NCBI RefSeq assembly: GCF_050436995.1
Contig: NC_134776.1
Span: 14,115,001 to 14,179,000, forward strand
DNA: 64,000 bases
Source of the DNA: Anticarsia gemmatalis
Taxonomy: Eukaryota > Arthropoda > Insecta > Lepidoptera > Erebidae
Direction: 5' to 3'
The stretch's first letter is position 1; each line of letters starts with the position of its first letter. Made by a program: the position numbers and the translations under genes. Below the pieces are notes generated by a model. It did no database searches, was not told the DNA's origin, and saw nothing but the letters and a program-made list of their open reading frames with translations. Shown here piece by piece: positions 38,857 to 51,700 of the stretch.

Positions 38857-41800
38857 TTGGGATAGGATTCCATCCTAATTAAATACGGCAGAAATTCTGT
38901 CAAATCTTAAATGAAATACGTACGGAAACTTAATTTGCTAAATCTTTTAGCCACTTTGTCAACAAGTAAATTAAGTGTCAGAAAAAATCGTGACTTCAGC
39001 ATCTTAAGTTCCTTTTTTAAAGAATAAATTTGGCAATCATCCAAAAAAGCTTTATGTTAATTACAGGGGATCTCACAACGTGAGCTTCTAGGAACCTAAA
39101 AGATATAAAAGGCTTCACTGTTTTAGTTGAGTCTGAGAGGACCTTTCATTTTTTATTAGTTAATTAATGTTAACTTAAGATGACTTCAGAATCACCTAAA
39201 AATTATTTAATAAAGTTTTGTTCTAAGCAGACATATTAGTCATTTGTAAAAATAAGAGGTTTTTATATCTGTTGTGAAAAACAGCAATTCCTGACTTAAA
39301 TACAACAAATAATGCTAAAAAGCGGAATTTACTAGAAATTAGGTCTCAAAAGTGCTAACTAATTTACTTGTACAACTGTACCAGTGCGGACTACCTTAAG
39401 TGGGTACTGCTGGTTGAACAAGCTTTTAGCGAATCATAATTGAGTTACCTACAAGGAAATCGACATTACTTCTCTTCGCTAATTGATAAGCTTTTCCAAA
39501 ATTTAACGTCGAATTTCTCATTAACTGTTTGTATTTTTTGGGCGCCGTACGAAATTTAATTGAGTGGATGAAATTCGTGCTCAAAGTTCAATGATTTTAT
39601 TCAAGAGTTTTAAATAAATAGAAGACGGAATGTACGACGAAAAGAAAAGCTTAGAGGTAGGTAAGAACCTTAAAATAGCCTGCTGTGTGTTTACTGCATT
39701 ATCTATGTATGAAGGATAAACAATCCGAATTAAAGTAGCTGTTGCTGTAGATCCACACCAGCTACGTAAGACGTCTTTTTTTAGTATCGGAGACCTTTCG
39801 GTACGTTTTCCTGCTACTTAAAATAGAAAAGCAAATTGTCTGAGCATTACTTTATAAAAAGTTACGTAACTGACTTATTGACTGACAACGTACAACCTTA
39901 GACATAAAAGCCATTCAATGTGGGAAGATATGTTTTTAAAAGAAAAGTTAGACAGCATATTAGAAAAATTCTTCTAGTCTGGGAAGTCGGAGAAAATAAT
40001 AGGCTGGAGAAAGTCGCAGGCTGCGTCTAGTTAAAAATATATCCTTGAACATTTTCACAAAGTATATATTGTAGAGGGAGAGAATAGGAGTGTATAATGT
40101 TGTTATGTGGTTAAGTCCAACATAGACCACAAAGCGCTCCTCGTAACCACAATAATTGAACAGTGGTCTCAGGCGTGGCTTGCGTGGTGCGAGCTGAGTT
40201 TGTACTTACACGTTACACAAGTGAGCTAGTAAATATTTTGAATGTGGAGAGGGATCTCGTGAGTATTGTTACTATAACGCCTTCATCTCGGTTCTTGTGT
40301 GGATGCCGAAGATAATTTTCTAAGATCGTGTTGGCGTGTTATTTCCCATGAGGCGTGAATTGAAAGCAACTTCCCGTCCGATCCACTGGCTATATTTTTT
40401 CTCAAATGCATGTTTAACATTCAAAACGTGTGTGTGAGGATTTCTGTTTCGACAATCTCTGACCCCTGATTCTGCAATAATTTAATGTCAAAAAAGTGTC
40501 GACTATGGGGTACATGGTATCTTTACACATTTATATTTGGAACATTCGTTGGGGGTTTTATACCAAAACATTACGCGATATAAAAGAAATGTACAAATGG
40601 AGCTCGCATGATATGTGTGCTATATTAACATACTCGTATTACCAGTGTGAATCTATTGAAGTAAATTGTTTGCAAATCGCCTTACAAATCTTTGATAGAA
40701 TTACTTCGAGTGAAGAGAGTAGATACGGAATAAAAATAGTATTTTTTTAAAGAGAGGAACGAAATACTAGTTCAATGAAAAAAACAAACAGCTCAAGAAA
40801 TCTTTCCTAAAAATGTCTTATTTGTCCACAGATTTGAACGTTAACGATTTCAGATATGATTGTTATCAATACACATCAAAGTAACTCGTGTAGACCTGAC
40901 ATCAAATAAGTACCTATATTAAAAATCCGAGAGGCAAAACATTTCTATAGAATTCGTAACCACGTAAATGTCGGGGGCTAAAGCCAGAAGCCTCTCATTT
41001 TAAGGGATTGGCCTGATAATTTATAACGAGGAATTATATAGTAATTGTACATAGGAAAAGTGTACAATTTAGTTGAATTATCAGTTCATAATTTTGGAGC
41101 CGCAATAACGTGCAGAGGGGCACATTTAAATGACAAAAGTTCGACTAATTACCGACTTTACTCGTGAAACTATTTGTACAATTCAGGATTCAGTTATTTA
41201 TGTTTATAGCCCGTGTTTTGTTGAAATCAACTAAAACGACGAAGGAGTTGGCTAACAAAATCAATTTACAAAGTTTGTTCGTATTTTACAATATTGTTTT
41301 ATCTGGTCATTCTTTATCTTGAGTACTAGCGAGTATTGCGAAAGCGTGGGCGACGATATATATTATGTAAGTCGTGGACCGTGTCACATAGTATTTGTCT
41401 CGTATTGCTCGCAATTCGAGCATAATCATTACAATTAAGATGTTTTGTTATATTGCGTAAAAATAAACAGTTAAGATGTAATTTAAATGTTAGATAATTC
41501 ATTGGTGTTCATATGAGTTGTGAAACGGTGTAAAAATGTAATTATTACGTAAACATAACAGCACAGCTATAGACTTCGATGTAACAGAAGACGACGCGTC
41601 TCGTTTTCGTGTTATTTACCTTTACATTTTTAACCAAAAACAGTCAGTGACGCTTACTTTGAAGATTCAAACGTCCCGATACTTTGTCAGTAGATAGAAC
41701 CAGCACGGAACTCTAGGGAGATAACAGAAGTGAAAGAAGTTACGCTTAAGAAAATGTACGGGAATACATTTACTAAATATATGCGTTTATTCATAAAGCG

Positions 41801-42647
41801 TTTGAGCCGCCTTTGCCCCAGAGGCGAAGTTTCCGCGATATGGCCAAATCTTCGTACCAAAATATTGGAATCCAAATAAAAACCTTGATTTTCTATTTCC
41901 TTTCGTTTCTAAATTGTTACAAAATAGTCTTTGAATACGCTGCCTGTCTGATAATATGCTTAAAGGATTACTTTAAATTCGCCGCTCGCTGTAAAGACCC
42001 CAGGTCGAGCCACAATATAATTGGATTTCTCTGTTAGAAAAATCTTCTTTAGAGTCAAGAATTGAAATGGATCTTTTTGTTAACAGCTTGCCTATAGAAT
42101 TTTTAATAATTAATTAATTCTGTATTCAAACTAGGACCACCTTTTCCCTATTACATACTTGTTACTGACAATGTGTACTTATTTTATGTCTCAGTAGTCG
42201 GTGTGAAAAAAATGGTATCACCTTTATTAATTATGATATTATATTCACTATCAAAATAATAGCGAGCTTTCATCAGAAGTCTCTATTTAGTGCGGTTTTA
42301 TAGATCTATTAAGTAGATGTGTAATTTATTACAATATTCACAGAAAGCTAAGAAAATACTAAAAAGATTCGTGTTTCAGAGTGAAAGACACGTGAAAGTC
42401 ACGTAAGAACATATGTGTATGTGAGCTACTCCTTGTGTTACAAACTCTACAGCTGTAGACAACCCATAGAAGATAGAATATTACGTATTTGTAGCTTATT
42501 TTGTATAGTAAATATTATTTTGTTACGCATAATTTTCATGAGTTTGATTTGACCAATTTCACATCTTCATGGATTAAAAGTTCATGCTGTTATTACCATA
42601 ACAGCACAGTTTCTCTAAATAAAGGTTAATAGTAATCCGTATTTTTT
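38857..42647. other. Non-coding stretch between SINE and dispersed repeat
   Basis: No exon recognised. It holds a nested inverted repeat at 41013-41084 (listed separately) and GC-richer DNA near 40140-40200. Open frames at 40496-40750 and 41813-42037 have no domain. Confidence 0.45.
41013..41084. repeat. Nested inverted repeats
   Basis: The outer arms CTGATAATT (41013-41021) and AATTATCAG (41076-41084) enclose inner arms AATTGTAC (41043-41050) and GTACAATT (41062-41069). All pairs are perfect, but the spacers between outer and inner stems are unequal (21 versus 6 bases), so the fold would be lopsided. Confidence 0.5.
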
Positions 42648-42741
42648 AACCCATTACTGTCCCACTGCATGGCAAGGGTCTCCTCCCAAACAAGGGGGAG
42701 GGGTTAGGCCTTGAGTCCACCACGCTGGCCAAATGTGGGTT
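42648..42741. repeat. Fragment of a dispersed lepidopteran repeat
   Basis: A GC-rich block reading TGTCCCACTGCATGGCAAGG, then AGGGGTTAGGCCTTGAGTCC and CACGCTGGCCAAATGTGGG. I recognise this pattern as a common interspersed sequence of moth and butterfly genomes. It stands out from the AT-rich flanks and has no inverted ends or target duplication that I can see, so it is probably a truncated copy. Its parent class (LINE 3' part or other) is uncertain. Confidence 0.55.
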
Positions 42742-45700
42742 AAATCTAAAATGACAAATCAAATCCAATCTATAATCACCTACTTAGTAATCCCAAGTCA
42801 AACTACTTGATCAGCGATTTACACTGAAAAGTCACCGCAGCATACCATACAATAGAAATTGACAACCAAGCAAATTTTTTACTGTTGAATGATACAGCTC
42901 AATTAAAGTTGTTTACAAAAATGAGAAGCCGATGGCAACAGTTCTTTTGCAAGCTGGTTACGACGTGCAAACAAGTGTTTGTGCGGTAGATTCGAGAAAC
43001 GTCGCACAGTTCCAGAATGCGACCATTTCTGCGTGGAACCGTCCAGACCTACACATACAATGATTAATCACTAAAAATGTTTGCGCCTGAAGAGGAACGC
43101 AGCGCTCGCGTCGGCCTCTACAACCGCATTTCCAAAATTGCCGCTGTTTCCACATATCTTCAAGGTATCCCGAAAATGTAGCTTTAAAATCATGCATTAT
43201 TTTTGCTAATACAACTTGAATGCACGATCTCTTAGCAAAGTTTGATAATTGTAGTTTTCACCGCATAATAAATATTAAAAAAGTTAAATACCGCTCTATC
43301 ATACCAGTCTCTACAGAATAAATTCTAGTCTGAAAAGATATTATCTCGGATTTGTGGTAGAACTTTGTTCAAATAATGTTCAAGGATACCACAGTAGGCT
43401 AACTATGTGGATGCGACTGACAAATATTTGTCCAATTGACTGCCGCCTGAGCTCTGCACCCAACTAGTGGCGTCACAGGAAAGCAAAAGTTAGCCCAGTT
43501 GGCATTATTCAAGCGTTTGACTGAACTAGCAAAATGTTCGTATGACAAACGGGAACAATGATTCAACAAGAGATTAGATCTGGTTTCATTTTACCACGGC
43601 ATGTAAAAAAGTAAGAAAACACTATTTTCATAGCCAACAACCATTGCCAACGTAAACATGCACACATCAATTTAATAAATGTGCATTATTGACCCGACGG
43701 GTGAGCTCGCATATGACGTCTCACAGAATGTAGGCAAACTCGACTTTTACTTGATACCATCAATATGTACTACTGAATGTGGTTACTTTTAAGTTATTTT
43801 TAAACTTTATATTCAGACTGGACACTAGAGGACAGCCCTGATGGGTATTTTCTTATCAAACTTAGTAAGCACCATTGAAAAAAGTTTGTTCCAATTTATA
43901 TTTGGGCTTCATACTCAATCTCAATGGCTAATTGCCCATTTGACTTCTCTAATTAGTTCTAAAAACGCGATTAAACTTTTTGCTCTATAAAGAGTCTAAC
44001 ACGAGATTAAAACAAAAAGAAACAGCCATTCCGTTAGGTATTATAACATTTGCTTTTGTCTCTTTGAAGTAAAGTGCAAATTGCAAGGGGAGTGGAATAT
44101 CATATTATAAAAATAATAATAGAAACGCACCTCAGCGAACAGTCTGTACAATTGAAAGTCGTACACAAACGTAGCCCCGCAGGGCCCACTCGGGAATATA
44201 AAGTGAACGAGTAAGAAAGGGAACTAAAAACTTTAAACAATTTCCTTACATATTGAGCAAAACTGATTGTACTCGTGCGAAGCCCGGGATAGTGTGGAAT
44301 AAGAATAAAACATTTGTTCCACACAATCGCGTCTCGTGTACGTAAAGTATTTGTCTGTAACGCGTGTATTGTCAGACGTATAAATTCCTTTAATATCATT
44401 TCAATTTTGCAAGGGACGCAGACATGGAAAGCAGATGTTCTTAAAACTTGCTTACATTCATGCTCCACGAGAAATATAGATTTAGTATACGTGACTGGAA
44501 TATGAGATGCGTCGGCAACGAAGAAACGCCTGATAAGTATGGCTATGTGCCAGTTACCGCCGTCTCTTACAATAATATTGAACCCAAGTGCAGTTTGTGC
44601 GAATCGAAAAACCCTGTCCATAATCCCATAGGGAATTGTGCTCAATGTTTTCTACTCTCAAATTGTTTTTATCTGTATCAGTAAATCTTGACAGTAATTG
44701 TTTTGGGGAAGTGCAGCTTAAGATTTATTGAGTTCTATCAACCCGATTTAAAGATAGACGAATAGCGATGCTTTGTAGGAAATTTTAATTTCTCTGAAAC
44801 ATGTGAATTACGGGACGCAACAGAAAATAAGTGTTATATTTAATCCTTCATTTCATTGCACTTACAAATAGTAGTAACTTAGTAAATTTACCGTTGATTA
44901 TAAATTTGGACTCCTATTCAGCTAGGTAAGAACTCGGTAAACTATCTTACTTTCGGCAATAAACAAGCGTTTTATGCGTGAAAGTTTGTCTGACAATAAA
45001 ATAATAGTTACACATTCTGTTTGTTGGTATTAGCTAGAGCGAAATTAAGCGCTAAGTTAGATGTAACAAACTGAAAAAAAGAGCGTATTTACTTAAGTAA
45101 TGTACAAAAGTTTTTGGACTTTTCTGAACTTAAAAACAGTGTTCGCAATGTCGGATCTGGGGGCTTTGTGTGTACTTAATCCATACATGTTCTCAGCGAA
45201 CATTGTTTTTATTCTGGTGTACTTTTTATAAAAGTATCTTTTAACCCGACGTTTCGCTAACGGTAGTTCGTTCTATGTCCTAGGGGGTTTCTCAGTCGGT
45301 TCATAACTGTAACTATGTTTAGCCTCCCCGCGGAGGTAAGTTAAAACAAACCAAGTGGAATAAAAATCACACACTGAGATATTTTTTATTCTATTTTGTT
45401 TCTATTAGCGTAATTGGTATGTTTCTGCCAAATAGGTTAAAGTTTAATGATGTTTGGTTGAATTGATTTTTTAATTGGTCAATTGCCGCCTATTCACGGT
45501 CTAATCAAGTTCTGTTTACTGATTTTTGACATCAGTTTTTGGCTAAGGCATCCATGTACAAATATTAGATAGGAGCAGGGGCTTTTCTTTAGCGGAAGGG
45601 TCGTAGAGAGAAAGAGAGAAAGCGAGAACTGAAATAATAACATAAATGTATACCAGTGTATGCAATAAATAGTAGCAAAGACAAGAAACAAATATCGTAG

Positions 45701-48700
45701 CACTTGTGGCACAACATTTTAGTGCACTGTATTAAATCAGTTCTGCAATATAACGAACCATTTTACAATTCGCTCGCGTTCGGACACATTCCATTTTCAT
45801 TGCTGCATGATACAGGACTTTTACTCTACGATGCGATGCAAAAAGGACAATGAAATAACTTTGAAGCTTTTGTCTGAATGTGACCTCAAACGCAGTGGCG
45901 AGCTTTTGGCCTACAATGTATTTAGATTAGAACGTATCTCTTTAAGCAACGTTTATTTGAGTACTGTGCCCAACTATTCAGCTAACACTGCTTACAAATA
46001 CCACTATTATTGGAAATTAAAAGATTTGAACGCTTTCTTAGATGTTTGGCCAGGCGCAGCGACTAAGGGGAGTAGAGATCTAAGGGAGATGCCTTCTATT
46101 AGCAGTAGATTACGGAGACATTCTGCTTCAAATAAATAGAAAGAATTCCGGTTATATAGATTTTTAAATAACGTGTATTAAGGATTTATATTGTCAGTAA
46201 TTATAACCCCTTAAACTCTATTTCGTCAAAGTCATTAATTCCTTTCAAAGTCATTCTGAAAGTAATAAGCCTAGAATAGTCATAAAATAATTACCTAAAA
46301 CATGATCAACAAAGAACAAACTTGGAGTCACGTATATCTAATCTTTTATTTGCGAACTTGCGAAAATTATTTAACATAATAAGGTCGTTTATGTGATACT
46401 AAAATACGAATTAAAGCAATCAATACTGAGAGTAGATATATCTTGTAATATTTTGAAAGAAGATGTTTGTCTAAAATATCAAAAAGTGTATTTTATTTGA
46501 GGGAAACGTAACATACTAACAAAGCAGCCCCAAGGCTGAGCCGCTGATGCATGACGTACAAACACGTGTGCAGTTGAACACGCCAGTAAATAATATAAGT
46601 TTTAATAAAATAACCATAACGCTATAAAGGCGTCAGATGAGAGTACATTTAAAGAGAATTGCAAAGCGCTGTCTGAAATAATGCAATGAAGAGCGAATAG
46701 CAAATGAGAGTAAGGAATTGTGACTGGCAAATGAAAATAATAAAATAAAATACAGCCTTTGCCCATTGCATCCAGCTCCTTTTGTTCCGATCTAAATAAA
46801 ATCAGCGTCATCCTGGATTTGACGTTAAATAGTACAGAGGAATCTCGGGAACGATAAATCTCTATTTAGTATTTACAGGGATTGTTTATAATATATTTTT
46901 GTATTGAGAAATGCATGTAACGGACATATTGTAATGCGCTTACTGCATGTATTCATACATATTATTGATATTATTAAATTAGTTGCAAAGCTCAGACAAA
47001 TGATTGTAGGCCGTATACTATCAGCTGTAAAAAGTTAGACAATATCGAAATACTGAATGTAATAAATAGTCGGGGCTAGGGCCCCTGAGTGTTCCTATGT
47101 AGACTGATTAATAATGTACGTACAGGCGTTAAACTTTAAGTTTCTTTATTCGGACATGTGGCAATAAATCATCTGGAAAGTTAAGCGGAAATATAGCGTA
47201 CTGGGACATTCTCGGCACCCGCAATAAATAATTGTTTGCATACTGACAGCTTCAAATGATGTCAACCAAAACTCGTACTCCACCAATTTAGGAAAAAAAG
47301 CAAACAGACACAAACGTAGATACGGTATTTACGCTACGATGACTTGAACAGAGGGGTAAAAAAGAATTTACAAAATGGTTAGTGGATACCATTTTACCCT
47401 TTGGAAACTAGTGTGTGTGGCTCTTCCGTATTACTCTTCCGTTACTTTGATGTAAAAGACATTTTTACTTTGAATGATAAAAATATTTCGTTATGGCGTA
47501 TGCGCGTTTTTTTATTGTAGCACAATAACGAGTATTAAATACTTCCTGTTTATTTTCTTGTGTTTATGTAGGTCACTTGACGCATGGGGAAAAGGAGATG
47601 TAATTACATGAGTTTTAGCTGAAATAAGGAGTTCCGTTTATAGTGAGACATTACGTAGGCACATAGGTATACGTTGTTTATAGAGCTCCGTATTCTAGAG
47701 GACAAACTATTATGAGTTCTTGTATCCGTCGGTCGACTGTCACGACTGCGGTAGGTTTAAACTTTGACTTGTTAAGATAGAGTAGACTTCACGAATAGCA
47801 TTGTATTTAAATAAGTTTAGGACGGAAGATCCTAAAGCCCGGTTTAACCACTTCTGAATAACTATCGGATAATTTATCAGATTAAATTTTGACAGTTGTT
47901 TTTATACATTTGTTGTAGCTTTATCCGGGAAATAGGTTGACGTTTAAGTATAAGTGTCAGAAAACCTGACCGGCCGGATTTTTTAACTGTTTTGTAAATA
48001 TGTGAAATTAAATACATACATATATTATATTATATATTTTACCAAGATATCGTATCTCGATGTTGTGAATATTATATTCATTATTATTGTTTTGCTGGTT
48101 TTTATTTAATTATGATCTTTTTATTCGCACGATTTTATACAAGGCCTGCATTGATTTTTTTGTTGTCAATATAGTCAGGCGCTTTATGTTGAGTACATAT
48201 GACTGATGGAATTACAAAAATGTCGTTGTGGTGTTCTGTTTTCGTACGAAGTACAGCATATAAAATGAGTAACAAGCATTCTAGCTTCACAACCTATGTT
48301 TTAGTTGGCCTCAATCTCGTTATAATCCAGAATGAAAGTTAATCAGATTACAAATAAAAAACAAAGATTAGAATAATGCTATGTAATTTTATATGCTTTG
48401 TGTAATCGTAGCACATAAATATAAAGACTTCACAATAAGCAATTTCTTTTTTGTAGAAAATTTTACTGCTGATTCAGTTTCTAGAAGTAAATTATAGTAT
48501 AACAAGCAAACTAGTTAAAAAAAACGGTATAATTTTGATGTTTATTCAAGTTTTTTTCATGGGTAGGTAGTTGTTCGTGTAGACACAATTTGGTTGGTAA
48601 CGCTCGCTGGCGCGGTTCGCTCGTCCTTCGCTACGCCACGATTATTTACTTTGTCACCGCATTGTTAGACTAGAAAGCGAGGTTATAACTCGCTTCCCAT

Positions 48701-51700
48701 GAACAATGATATACGACACAAACAACACAACAAACAACTCACCGCACGTCTTCTTAGAACGGAGATATTATTAAACTGTCAGTTTCCGAAGCGCACTCAC
48801 CACAAATCGTTTGTTATATTTTACAATCAAATAAAACCTTATTACGTGAGTTGCGCTCTTCTTTCATTAAGCGTAATATCGCTGACGTGCTTCTGCCTAA
48901 GATTTCAAAAGTTAAACCATAATATCTCACAGTTAATTAAATTGCAAAGTAGGTATTAAGATTGGCTACAAACTCAAACTCTCGTCGACAAGTCGCACTG
49001 ACGGGTCCAGCTCTGCGGTGGAAACTTGCAGGCAACTTGATTAAATGCAGATTCGAAGATTAAATCCAATACTGGACCTAGTACTCCTTAAGACATCGAC
49101 ATGAACGCACTAAGAAAATTTGCTCCGGAAATTAGTGTCGAATTCTCTCCGGTACTAGAAGTTATTCCCTGATCTAAGTCTGCTCACGGCTCTCCTTGCT
49201 TTTAATTAAATTACACTAGTTTATTCAAGAATTGCGATAGTGCAGCGACAAGAGAACTTGTTTTGTGTTTAGACGCCGAATTACGAGGTGGTAAACTTGT
49301 ATGTAGCACACAGTAACTTAACATTATTGTAAATTAACCTACTTGTAAAAGATTACAAGGTGAAACGGGCTTGTATTCAAGTTCTATATTGACTTTACTC
49401 AATAAGGTTTCCCATGCAAAAGTTCACAAATACATTATCGGAGTGGGATTGAATTAATGTTGTTCGTTCATTTCTTGCCTAATGGTATGTATACGATCTC
49501 ACCTCCTCCAACTCATTACTTCGAAGCAGGAATTTAAATGCACTGTAGGTATTTCTTGTTCCTTTTTTCAACTGGCAATCGAGGGATTATGGCAATGAAA
49601 TCTCTTACCAAGTTATAAATGTTCAATACTATCATGTCTTCTTGACAAATAGGTCTTTGAGGATCGCGTTGATTTTTGTTTACTGTAATATGTGCATTGC
49701 AGAAGTTTGCTTTAAGGTTCGGAGTAGGTTTTACGGGTTGTGATTTATATTTTTATTGAGCACAATCCATTTCAATATCAGATGTTAATCATGCAACATT
49801 GAAATTCAAAAGTTATGATGTCGGTTGCGTTTTGTTACAGTCTCTCTGAAATATTGATATATTATTTTGTAACGAAAATTATTTCGATCATCTCTTTGTC
49901 AGTGTTATTGAAAGGGCTTGCGTGATTTTCACCATGGCTGTAATCCCAAGCCATTGTAATTAAAAATATGAGCTGGATGAAAGGCAAAAACAAAATATGC
50001 CGTCCAAATTATGATAGTTGTCACCATTCAGGACATTTTCAATTCATATTTTGATATTTCAGGTAATGAATGATACGGAATATAATAATCAGCAAATGCA
50101 CGTGAATTTTGTTCCTTTTTGTAGAAAATTGTCATTAAAATTGATAACCTGTATTGTAACATGAAACCATTAATTTCGTGTGTCTTTTATTGTAACAGCC
50201 CCAAACAGGATAATATGTTAGCTTACACTACGTATATTGGTATCATTTAGAGTTAATCGCCTCAATCTGAGATATCCATCAGTTTTGCAGTCGAACATTT
50301 ATAGGTAAAATATTATTGAAATTATTTCATAAATCGTTTTCCAGACTCCATATTTATTCCCCGTCTGCATCCGAGCTCTTGGTTCAATAAACATCACAAT
50401 ATTCCGCCTGACTTCTATCAGCCATTTACAAGGTTGTTTATTATGATCGACTGCATTTCAATTAGAACCTTGTTCCAGTAAACAGTGTTATTTAATCTTG
50501 TTCTAGAGACGCAGCTTGGAGCCTTCGTCGTTATTAATAAGTCGTCCTCCGTTGTGTCTCCGTACTTCTCTGGATATCTTTCTAGATATATTTCCATTGT
50601 ATTTACCTGTCATTGTTTTACTAGCTGGAAAACTATTCGAGGAAAATCTTATTTAAGAAGAAAATGTTATTAAAGCAAAGGAATAAATATTGTCACAGAG
50701 TATTGTTGTGTATATAACTTAGAGTGTATAACGCCACCGTATATAAGGGTTCCGAAGTAGCTACTGATTTCTGTTTTCCAGTGGAGAAAAAGAAAATCTC
50801 GACGGAGTTAGAGTTTAGAAAAAGTAATTGTGTGATATTTTTTAAACAAACAGTTGTGAATCAGGTTTCATACAGATAACAAATGTATACAAAGGACGTT
50901 ATGTGCGATTTAATTTTTGCACAATACATAAAGTGCAGGGCTAAAAATAGTATAAATTACGTACAGGCAAATAAAGCCGCGGGCGCTAGTAAGCTCTGTA
51001 ATAAAACATTTTACACAGATACACGTTTATCGGTTTATCGCATTTCAAACTTTAACATCAGTCACGGAATGATTTCATATTAATGGCCAGTCGGTGCAAA
51101 CCAATATGTTAACGCGTGATTTATACCTACACAGCGTACAATTGAACATGCATTTACCAGGGATTAACAAAATCGAGTTTATTTTGCGTGATGAGGATTT
51201 AATAAACCGACATAATAACGTTTAACACAAATGAGCCAGTTAATTAGCTACATTACTTGAAACTTAGAGTGACCTCGGCACGTTTATGGGGTTTGTAAAC
51301 AAGTAACAAGATCAACACGGCAATATGTGGTTGTCGAATATGGTCGGTGTGGTTGACTAATCTAGAGTACATTGTTGCGATACGTTCTCAAAACGATGAC
51401 AATGCATTTTGTTTGTTTGATATGCCTCGTGTTAGGTAGGACAATAATGGGCATCATTTGCAAGCCGTTGATTATATCAGCAACAATTGTACCACAGATT
51501 GCAATGAATAAATGAGCGCGTAGTATTCACATTGTAATGATTGTGCGTAGTCCGGTCCTGTATGACAAGATGTATGGATGTGAATGAAGCAAGGAAAGTT
51601 TGTAAGGATAGTACCAAATGGTGTTCTTTGGTCTCTTCTTATCCCTATGAAACAAGGCGTAATTTATGCATGTACGACAGACAATGTAGCTTGATGGCTC

